From positions 1 through 6,920 of the forward strand of contig PNNU01000184.1 of NCBI GenBank assembly GCA_013824385.1: DNA of 6,920 nucleotides, in the 5' to 3' direction. A program made the translations under genes and the position numbers. The notes below the pieces were generated by a model. That model saw only the letters and a list, made by a program, of their open reading frames with translations, had not been told where the DNA came from and searched no databases. Below are positions 1 through 5,603 of this stretch, in pieces. This DNA is from Anaerolinea sp. (GTDB lineage Bacteria; Chloroflexota; Anaerolineae; Anaerolineales; Anaerolineaceae). Within the stretch, counting starts at the first letter, position 1. Each line of letters starts with the position of its first letter.

Positions 1-326
1 ACGCTTTTTCTCTACTAATGGTGACAGAATTTTGTCCACTAGTTTCCATTCATTTAAACTACCTGGACCGTGTACCTCGCCGGGAAATTTCAGTAAATAC
101 GAATCACCATACAGTTCGAGTTGACTTGATCAATAGCACACTGGAGATTGATGGTGTAAAGGAAACGTTCATTATGGTAAGAGACGATACCTATCGCGCG
201 CAACATCAAGCCATGCTGGCTGGAAAAATCAAAGGGCTTTGTACATGGAGTGAGGCTATGGAAACCTTATATACGATTCAATCTGCAGAGCAGGCAGCTC
301 TGTCGCATATCTGGATTGAACGATGA
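1..326 (+). CDS. Gfo/Idh/MocA-type oxidoreductase, C-terminal end (5' cut by window edge)
   Basis: The reading frame is open from base 3 with no start codon needed, so this is the last 107 residues or so of a longer protein. The ATG at 18 is internal. The residues match the C-terminal domain of Gfo/Idh/MocA oxidoreductases: a strand reading HLNYLDRVPRRE, a turn into a strand ending STLEIDG, then the helix pattern YRAQHQAMLAG and a final helix SEAMETLYTIQSAEQAAL. The N-terminal Rossmann domain lies outside the window, so cofactor residues cannot be checked. The stop codon overlaps the next start in ATGA (323-326), which indicates one operon. In Campylobacter flagellin-glycosylation loci I recall ptmF directly before ptmB-ptmA, and this gene sits in that place. 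The name ptmF is therefore positional inference. The exact reaction in nonulosonate synthesis is not shown by the sequence. Confidence 0.8.
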   Translation, partial: AFSLLMVTEFCPLVSIHLNYLDRVPRREISVNTNHHTVRVDLINSTLEIDGVKETFIMVRDDTYRAQHQAMLAGKIKGLCTWSEAMETLYTIQSAEQAALSHIWIER

Positions 327-1024
327 AGCGTATCTGCACCATCTGTGCAAGAGGTGGCTCCAAGGGGGTCAAAAACAAGAATATACGCCCGCTTGCCGGG
401 AAACCTCTGCTTTATTACGCCATAGACCAGGCAAAATCCAGCATGCTTTTCGATCTGATAGCTGTGAGCAGCGACTCAGCCGCTATTCTGGATGCAGCCC
501 GTAGTCACGCTGTTGATTTGCTGGTTGACCGTCCAGCGGAATTAGCCAGCGATACTGCAGCCAAAATACCCGCAATCCGTCACTGTGTCGAAGTAGCAGA
601 GCGATTTGTTGGAAAAACGTTTGATACCATAGTGGATATAGATGTCACCTCGCCGTTGCGATCGGTTGAAGATATAAAGGGCGCTGTCGATCTGCTGGAG
701 AGAAGTAACGTTTCAAATGTCATTACTGCAGCGCCTGCGCGGCGATCACCTTATTTCAATTTAGTGGAAACTGATGTTGCTGGTGTGGTCAGGCTCTCGA
801 AGCCTTTGAAAGAACCAATTGTCCGTCGTCAGGACTCGCCACAGTGTTTTGACATGAATGCATCGATTTATGTCTGGAAGCGGTCTGCTTTGTTCGACTA
901 TCCGACGGTGTTTAACGCCGATACGCGGCTCTTTGTGATGCCGGAAGAACGTTCTATCGATATCGATACCGAATTGGATTTTGAAATTGTGGAAATTATC
1001 ATGAGGAAACGGGCCATAACATGA
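323..1024 (+). CDS. ptmB: CMP-nonulosonate (legionaminate-type) cytidylyltransferase, PtmB/LegF-like
   Basis: This is a 233-residue enzyme expected to couple CTP to a free nonulosonic acid, giving the CMP-sugar donor for a glycosyltransferase in the cytoplasm. The N-terminal nucleotide-binding signature is ICARGGSKGVKNKNI (residues 7-21, with Arg10 and Lys14), the NeuA/KdsB-like CMP-sugar synthetase motif. DVTSPLR lies at 107-113, NASIYVW at 179-185 and the metal-binding segment SIDIDTELDF at 211-220 (Asp213, Asp215). The length is that of a single-domain synthetase, with no extra esterase domain. The ICTICARGG opening is more like PtmB/LegF than NeuA, which usually has IPARGG, and the neighbours agree. 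The start at 323 overlaps the previous stop, and there is only a weak ribosome binding site, so translational coupling is likely. Pseudaminate or sialate specificity cannot be excluded from sequence alone. Confidence 0.9.
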   Translation: MKRICTICARGGSKGVKNKNIRPLAGKPLLYYAIDQAKSSMLFDLIAVSSDSAAILDAARSHAVDLLVDRPAELASDTAAKIPAIRHCVEVAERFVGKTFDTIVDIDVTSPLRSVEDIKGAVDLLERSNVSNVITAAPARRSPYFNLVETDVAGVVRLSKPLKEPIVRRQDSPQCFDMNASIYVWKRSALFDYPTVFNADTRLFVMPEERSIDIDTELDFEIVEIIMRKRAIT

Positions 1025-1848
1025 GCGAAATTTCTTATCGGGGCTTGTTTGATTTGACGGGGAAGGTTGCCGTCGTGACAGGAGGGGCTGGGATACTAGG
1101 TCAACATTTTTGTGCCGGACTTGCCGAGTCGGGTGCAAAGGTTGCTGTGGTGGATTTACAGGAAGACAAGGCGATTGAACTTGCTCAAGTTCTCAATGTG
1201 CGGTACAAGGTTCAGGTCATTGGGATTGGCTGCGATGTGTCAGACCCCACATCTGTAAAGAAAATGGTTTCGCGTGTGATATCCGAGTTTGAAGAAATCA
1301 ACATTCTACACAACAACGCTGCGGGTAAGTCTGATGACTTGGATGCCTTTTTCTCACCGTTCGAGGAGTACAGTCTGGATCAGTGGCGAAAGATAATGTC
1401 CGTGAATCTGGACGGTATGTTTCTGGTTGCCCAGGCAGTTGGCAAGCAGATGGTTGTTCAGGGTAAGGGAGGCAGCATTGTCCAAACTGCATCCATTTAC
1501 GGAGTGATGGCCCCCGACCACCGCATCTACGAGGGTTCTTTTTACCTCGATCGACAGATAAATACCCCGGCTGTTTACTCGACTTCCAAAGCTGGTGTGA
1601 TTGGGCTGACCAGGCATCTGGCGACTTATTGGGCTGACAAAGGAATTCGCGTAAATACTTTGACCCCGGGCGGCACGGAAAGCGGTCAAAATGATGAATT
1701 CAAACACCGCTACTCTTTCCGTATCCCCTTGAACCGGATGGCAAATGCCCATGAGATGGTCGGTGCGCTGCTGTATCTATCTTCAGACGCATCAAGTTAT
1801 GTCACGGGGCAAAATATCATTGTGGATGGAGGTTTGAATGCCTGGTAA
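1021..1848 (+). CDS. ptmA: Short-chain dehydrogenase/reductase, PtmA-like
   Basis: This is a 275-residue classical SDR. The Rossmann glycine motif is TGGAGILG (residues 20-27). Asp45 ends the second strand (VAVVDL), which usually favours NAD(H) over NADP(H). NNAAG lies at 98-102. The catalytic set is Asn129, Ser158 and Tyr186-x3-Lys190 (YSTSK). The tail VTGQNIIVDGG is typical of the family. The stretch between the catalytic Ser and Tyr is 28 residues, about 15 longer than usual, and contains APDHRIYEG. This insert is a trait I associate with SDRs of nonulosonate loci. The start overlaps the ptmB stop in ATGA, and GAGGAAA lies at 1003-1009. By homology and place it is PtmA, implicated in making the early amino-sugar precursor of CMP-legionaminate. 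Its exact substrate is not visible in the sequence. No frameshift or missing catalytic residue is seen. Confidence 0.87.
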   Translation: MSEISYRGLFDLTGKVAVVTGGAGILGQHFCAGLAESGAKVAVVDLQEDKAIELAQVLNVRYKVQVIGIGCDVSDPTSVKKMVSRVISEFEEINILHNNAAGKSDDLDAFFSPFEEYSLDQWRKIMSVNLDGMFLVAQAVGKQMVVQGKGGSIVQTASIYGVMAPDHRIYEGSFYLDRQINTPAVYSTSKAGVIGLTRHLATYWADKGIRVNTLTPGGTESGQNDEFKHRYSFRIPLNRMANAHEMVGALLYLSSDASSYVTGQNIIVDGGLNAW

Positions 1849-1898
1849 CAATCAGGATAGCAACTCTTTGAATAACGAATGAATAAGGTAATCTTTTA

Positions 1899-3026
1899 AT
1901 GACTGTAAAATCAGCAAAAAAAGTATTTTGGTGCAGTAATTGTTTGAATATGTCCACACGCCCCCGGATTTCGTTTGACGAAAGGGGGTGGTGTAATGCC
2001 TGCCAGTGGATGGAGGAAAAAAAAACACTGGACTGGAGCTTCCGGCAACAGGAATTACTGGAGATTCTTGAGAAGTACCGATCCAATTCAGGCGGATTTG
2101 ATTGTGTCATTCCTGTCAGTGGAGGCAAAGATGGTTCTTATGTGTCTTATCAGCTAAAGAATAAATATGGGATGAATCCTCTTGCAGTCACAGTCACGCC
2201 TGCACTCTCGCTTGAATTGGGAAACAAGAATCTCAGGAACTATATCGATAGTGGGTATAATCATATTCAGATCAATCCAGATGCAGATGTCATGCGCATC
2301 CTCAATCGACAGGGGTTTATCGAGAAAGGCTTTCCATATTTTGGCTGGTTGGTGGCTATTCAGGCCGCTGTCGTCCGCCTGGCAGTAAACCTCAACATTC
2401 CGCTCCTGTTTTATGGCGAAGACGGAGAGGTTGAATACGGGGGCTCGACAGAATCAAAAAACCGTGCGATTTATGACATTGCATATATGAAAAGAATTTA
2501 TTTGGAAGGTGGCCATGAGAAGGTATTGCGGTCTTCCGGTCTTTCTGACTCGCAATTGTACTTCTATTTATTCCCTACAGCAGAAGAATTGAAGGGTAAG
2601 GAGTTAAACATTACGCACTGGTCCTATTTCGAATCCTGGGATCCTTACCGAAATTACTTGGTGGCGAAACAACATTGCGGTCTGGAGGAGTCTTCAGAAA
2701 CAAACAGTGGCACATTTACGAATTTTGCTCAGAATGATCAGGCCCTTTATGCGCTTCATACTTATATGATGTATCTCAAATTCGGTTTTGGTCGGGCTAC
2801 CCAGGATGCGGGGATCGAAATTCGTCGAGGAGCCATGACCCGAGAACAGGCAATCAATCTCGTCCGCCTTTATGATGGACTTTACCCTGAAGACTTTCTT
2901 GAGACCTATCTGGATTATTACCAGATGACAAGGGAAGTTTTTGAAGATGTGCTCGATAAGTGGGCTAATAAAGAGTTGTTCGAAAAAGTTGCCGGTCGGT
3001 GGACGCCGAACTTTCGGATCGAATGA
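1899..3026 (+). CDS. N-acetyl sugar amidotransferase (WbpG/PseA/PtmG family)
   Basis: This is a 375-residue enzyme of the WbuX/WbpG/PseA family. It uses ATP and ammonia to convert an N-acetyl group on a sugar into an acetamidino (acetimidoyl) group. Seen here: an N-terminal zinc-ribbon-like pair CSNC (12-15) and CNAC (32-35), then the PP-loop ATP-pyrophosphatase motif SGGKDGS (74-80). These are followed by conserved family-like stretches such as FYGEDGEVEYGG (171-182) and the Asn/Thr-rich segment near 269-276. The ATG at 1899 follows a TAAGGT site at 1884-1889. It is the first gene after a 50-base gap and overlaps the next gene, so it heads the amidination block. hisH and hisF directly downstream match the wbpG-hisH2-hisF2 arrangement, in which the glutaminase pair supplies ammonia. 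The ptmB/ptmA neighbours favour a legionaminic-type substrate (PtmG role) over pseudaminic (PseA), but this is inference. A nine-A run lies inside codons 40-43. Confidence 0.92.
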   Translation: MTVKSAKKVFWCSNCLNMSTRPRISFDERGWCNACQWMEEKKTLDWSFRQQELLEILEKYRSNSGGFDCVIPVSGGKDGSYVSYQLKNKYGMNPLAVTVTPALSLELGNKNLRNYIDSGYNHIQINPDADVMRILNRQGFIEKGFPYFGWLVAIQAAVVRLAVNLNIPLLFYGEDGEVEYGGSTESKNRAIYDIAYMKRIYLEGGHEKVLRSSGLSDSQLYFYLFPTAEELKGKELNITHWSYFESWDPYRNYLVAKQHCGLEESSETNSGTFTNFAQNDQALYALHTYMMYLKFGFGRATQDAGIEIRRGAMTREQAINLVRLYDGLYPEDFLETYLDYYQMTREVFEDVLDKWANKELFEKVAGRWTPNFRIE

Positions 3027-3658
3027 TGGCTGATAAAAGCATAACGGTCGTAGATTATGGAATGGGCAACATCTGGTCGGTGTTGAATGCGCTTCGTTAT
3101 GTGGGCGGTGAACCGGAAATAGGTAGTAACCCGGATGACGTTCGATTAGCAGATTGTCTTGTGTTGCCAGGGGTTGGCTCGTTTCGAAAAGCGATGGTGG
3201 CGCTTCGGGAGTCTGGTCTTGATCAGGCAATTCAGGAAGCCGTCAAAACGCGAGGCTGTAAAATATTAGGTATTTGCCTCGGTATGCAGTTGATGGGTTC
3301 TTATGGCACCGAGGATGGCGAGACACCTGGTTTAGGTTTAATTCCAAACCAAGTGGACAAATTTACTGCACAAGAAGTGGGAAAAAATAAAGTCCCTCAC
3401 ATTGGATTCAATACAGTCCGATTTTCTGAAAAAGATGGGCTTTTTTGTGATCTGCCGGATACAGCGGATTTTTACTTTGTTCACTCCTATCGGATGTTGC
3501 CAGATAACTTGGGTGGAAGAACCTGTTCATCTTTTTATGGAATAGAATTTCTTTCGGGATTCGAAATCGATAACATTTGCGGCACCCAGTTTCATCCAGA
3601 AAAAAGTCAGACCAATGGGCTGATCCTGCTCAACAACTTTCTGAAGATTTGCAGATGA
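3023..3658 (+). CDS. hisH: HisH-type glutamine amidotransferase, sugar-amidination paralogue
   Basis: This is a class I (triad) glutaminase of 211 residues that hydrolyses glutamine and hands ammonia to its HisF partner. The N-terminal TVVDYGMGNIWSV is diagnostic of HisH. PGVGSF (49-54) forms the oxyanion region, GICLGMQ (83-89) carries the nucleophile Cys85, and QFHPEKSQ (189-196) supplies His191 and Glu193, so the catalytic triad is intact. I chose the ATG at 3023, which overlaps the previous stop (ATGA) as do other junctions here. An ATG at 3026 is almost as good. A GTG at 2999 would add eight residues before the usual start of the family and is less likely. No other histidine genes (hisA, hisI, hisB) are present, and the amidotransferase lies directly upstream. 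The job is therefore most likely ammonia supply for sugar acetamidino formation and not histidine synthesis. Confidence 0.92.
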   Translation: MMADKSITVVDYGMGNIWSVLNALRYVGGEPEIGSNPDDVRLADCLVLPGVGSFRKAMVALRESGLDQAIQEAVKTRGCKILGICLGMQLMGSYGTEDGETPGLGLIPNQVDKFTAQEVGKNKVPHIGFNTVRFSEKDGLFCDLPDTADFYFVHSYRMLPDNLGGRTCSSFYGIEFLSGFEIDNICGTQFHPEKSQTNGLILLNNFLKICR

Positions 3659-3659
3659 T

Positions 3660-4487
3660 ATGCTAAAAAAAAGAATGATTTTTGCCCTTCTTTATAACCA
3701 AGGGGCATTTATGCTCAGTCGTAATTTCCGGCTTCAAAAAGTTGGAGATTTGCTCTGGCTTCAGAAAAACTATGACTTTTCCCGTGTCGCTTTTTCTATT
3801 GATGAGCTGATTGTTCTGGATGTTTCAAGAGGTAATCGTGATCTCTCCCGCTTCTGCGAACACCTTAAAGCACTTACTGAGGGCTGTTTTGTTCCCATTG
3901 CGGCCGGTGGGGGGGTTAGATCAGTTGCAAACGCCAGAACATTGCTCCGGTCCGGTGCTGATAAAGTGGTTATTAATGCTCAGATCTTCAACAACCCGCA
4001 ACTCATTGATGAACTTGCGGCTGAATTTGGCCGGCAATGCGTTGTGGCATCGGTTGATGCCAAGAGCGTGCATGGGGGCGGCTACCAGATTTGGACCGAG
4101 AATGGTAGCAGGTGTATTGAGGGGACACTCGCTGAGTGGCTTAAAAGAATCTCCCAATATGCCGTTGGCGACCTTTATTTAAACTCGATTGATCGCGATG
4201 GAACAGGGCAGGGGTACGATCTCGGGATGCTGGATCACCTGCCTGATACTTTACCGATGCCCGTGATTATTGCTGGCGGAGCAGGGAAATATGACCATCT
4301 GGTAGAAGGGTTAAAAGACAATCGGGTTGACGCAGTCTCAACCGCGCATCTCTTTAATTTTATAGGAGACGGGCTTGAACATGCGCGCGGTGGATTAATC
4401 AAGAGTGGGCATAAGCTTCCTGTTTGGGATTACAGGATTGCTCGAGAATTGAAGGGTTTTGGAAGTAATACACGGAACATATTCTGA
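3660..4487 (+). CDS. hisF: HisF-type (beta/alpha)8 barrel, ammonia-channel paralogue lacking the first catalytic Asp
   Basis: This is a 275-residue barrel protein of the HisF family, somewhat longer than the usual 250-260. The start MLKKRMI aligns with the canonical MLAKRII. Phosphate-site glycines are present in AAGGGVRS (81-88) and AGGAGK (205-210), and SIDRDGTGQGYD (176-187) is the family signature. Asp133 in SVDAK matches the second catalytic Asp (Asp130 in Thermotoga HisF). The first catalytic Asp (Asp11) is Leu11 here, and the whole CLDVKDG segment is altered to ALLYNQG. Loss of Asp11 makes imidazole-glycerol-phosphate cyclase activity unlikely, while the barrel could still accept ammonia from HisH and pass it to the upstream amidotransferase. 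One base separates it from the hisH stop, with no clear ribosome binding site, so coupling is likely. An eight-A run covers codons 2-5. Confidence 0.9.
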   Translation: MLKKRMIFALLYNQGAFMLSRNFRLQKVGDLLWLQKNYDFSRVAFSIDELIVLDVSRGNRDLSRFCEHLKALTEGCFVPIAAGGGVRSVANARTLLRSGADKVVINAQIFNNPQLIDELAAEFGRQCVVASVDAKSVHGGGYQIWTENGSRCIEGTLAEWLKRISQYAVGDLYLNSIDRDGTGQGYDLGMLDHLPDTLPMPVIIAGGAGKYDHLVEGLKDNRVDAVSTAHLFNFIGDGLEHARGGLIKSGHKLPVWDYRIARELKGFGSNTRNIF

Positions 4488-5476
4488 TGTCACAAAAGGA
4501 TGCAATTATGGAAGAAAGGAAGATTTGCGAAAGCGATGCAAAAACGCTCCATGAAGGAAGGCGGAGGATGTACGAAGCCAGCGATGTGTATCGGCGATCT
4601 TTTGTCAACCCATCTTCTGGTTTGATCGTAAGTGAATTGACGGAAAATCGCGCTTGCCCGGTATGTGAAGCGACATCAGATCGTATAATATTCATAAAGA
4701 ATGGCGGAACATATGTGAAGTGTGGTTCATGCGGGATGATTTATCTGAACCCTGTTCTTAAGGATGATGAGCTTCGGAAATACTATGAGAACAACAATGC
4801 AATGCAGGCAGCTGCTCATGAAAATGAAAGTGAATTTTACAGATCTATCTATACGAAAGGCTTGTATAGCATTGAGAGGTTTGTTAAGAAGGGATCCATT
4901 TTGGATATAGGTTGCTCAAGCGGTTTTTTTCTTGACATAGCTAAAGAACGTGGATGGAACACCTATGGAATAGAATTGAACAGATCCGAATTTATCATTG
5001 CGCACGAGAAAGGCCACAATGTTTGGAATAGCCCTTTGGAAGAGACACCCTTTGATACAAAGCTAACCGCGATTACTATGTGGGATGTTCTTGAACACAT
5101 TAAGAGAGGCTGGCAATATCTCGAAATGCTGCGAAAGCTTCTCGCAGATGATGGGGTCATTTTCATTCAATGCCCCAGCTCCTCTTCGCTCGCTGCGCGT
5201 ATTCTCCAGGAACGCTGCAATATGTTTGATGGTATCGAACATGTGAATCTTTATACCCCTAAGTCCATTTCAACGCTTTGCAATAAGGCTGGATATCGAG
5301 TATTGCACATGGAAACAGTCATTGATGAAATTCAAGTACTAAAAAAGTATTTGGATTATGAGGATCCTTATTTTAGCGACCGTGATGGTGCTAGTGATAT
5401 TACTTTTTTAACAGGAGAACTTATTCATAAGGCTCAGCTTGGCTATAAAATCCAAATCGTTATCAAACCCTGTTAA
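4487..5476 (+). CDS. Zinc-ribbon class I SAM-dependent methyltransferase (PtmH-like by position)
   Basis: This is a 329-residue protein. A short charged N-terminus is followed by a zinc-ribbon pair, CPVC (57-60) and CGSC (79-82), then the helical linker, then a Rossmann methyltransferase. SAM motif I is ILDIGCSSGFFLD (138-150). Glu163 in YGIELN ends the second strand and should bind the ribose. MWDVLEHI (198-205) is motif II, and GVIFIQCPS (223-231) with EHVNLYTPKSI (251-261) completes the pattern of the sugar/lipid methyltransferases. The start at 4487 overlaps the hisF stop by one base. An in-frame ATG at 4508 has a better ribosome binding site (AAAAGGA, 4494-4500), so the true protein may begin at residue 8. 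In Campylobacter a methyltransferase (PtmH) is associated with N-methylating the acetimidoyl group of legionaminic acid. The same role is inferred here. O-methylation of a sugar is the main alternative. Confidence 0.85.
   Translation: MSQKDAIMEERKICESDAKTLHEGRRRMYEASDVYRRSFVNPSSGLIVSELTENRACPVCEATSDRIIFIKNGGTYVKCGSCGMIYLNPVLKDDELRKYYENNNAMQAAAHENESEFYRSIYTKGLYSIERFVKKGSILDIGCSSGFFLDIAKERGWNTYGIELNRSEFIIAHEKGHNVWNSPLEETPFDTKLTAITMWDVLEHIKRGWQYLEMLRKLLADDGVIFIQCPSSSSLAARILQERCNMFDGIEHVNLYTPKSISTLCNKAGYRVLHMETVIDEIQVLKKYLDYEDPYFSDRDGASDITFLTGELIHKAQLGYKIQIVIKPC
4494..4500 (+). promoter_or_regulatory. Ribosome binding site bearing on the methyltransferase start
   Basis: AAAAGGA lies seven bases before the in-frame ATG at 4508. 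The overlapping ATG at 4487 has only a weak GGA at 4474-4476. This site favours 4508 as a real or additional start, while gene overlap favours 4487. The choice changes only seven N-terminal residues ahead of the zinc ribbon. Confidence 0.4.
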
Positions 5477-5591
5477 TTAGAAGTACCAGTACCCTTTATC
5501 TTTCTTTTGGCAAATGAAAATGATCTAGGGCGATGTTGAATAGCTTAAAATTAGAACCAGCTGAAATTATGAGTGTAAATGATTTATTAAT

Positions 5592-5595
5592 GGAG
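5592..5595 (+). promoter_or_regulatory. Ribosome binding site of the radical-SAM gene
   Basis: GGAG lies eight bases before the ATG at 5604. The downstream protein starts with a typical first strand (MRVLLVVYD), so the site fixes this start. It lies inside a 22-codon reading frame (5533-5601) that ends two bases before the ATG. Confidence 0.6.
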
Positions 5596-5603
5596 TCTTG
5601 AAA

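Noticed and set aside
761..1138. Minus-strand 125-codon open frame
   Set aside because: Shadow of ptmB/ptmA on the opposite strand, with a low-complexity, basic translation and no family pattern.
1838..1882. 14-codon frame overlapping the ptmA stop
   Set aside because: Too short, no ribosome binding site, and mostly explained by ptmA's end and the short spacer.
2999..3022. GTG at 2999 as the hisH start
   Set aside because: It would add eight residues ahead of the conserved family N-terminus, and the ATG at 3023 makes the stop/start overlap seen at other junctions.
2694..3230. Minus-strand 178-codon open frame
   Set aside because: It lies opposite the amidotransferase/hisH junction, both well supported, and its translation has no recognisable motif.
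3909..3915. Run of seven G in hisF as a possible phase-variation tract like those of Campylobacter
   Set aside because: It encodes the conserved phosphate-site glycines (AAGGGV), is short, and is explained by GGT-GGG-GGG codons.
5482..5493. Direct repeat AGTACC x2 after the methyltransferase as an operator or recombination site
   Set aside because: Only two short copies, no symmetry, and no further copies noticed in the window.
5477..5603. Promoter or terminator in the gap before the radical-SAM gene
   Set aside because: I found no GC-rich hairpin with a T run. Candidate boxes such as TTAGAA (5551) and TGTAAA (5574) match the consensus poorly in AT-rich DNA.
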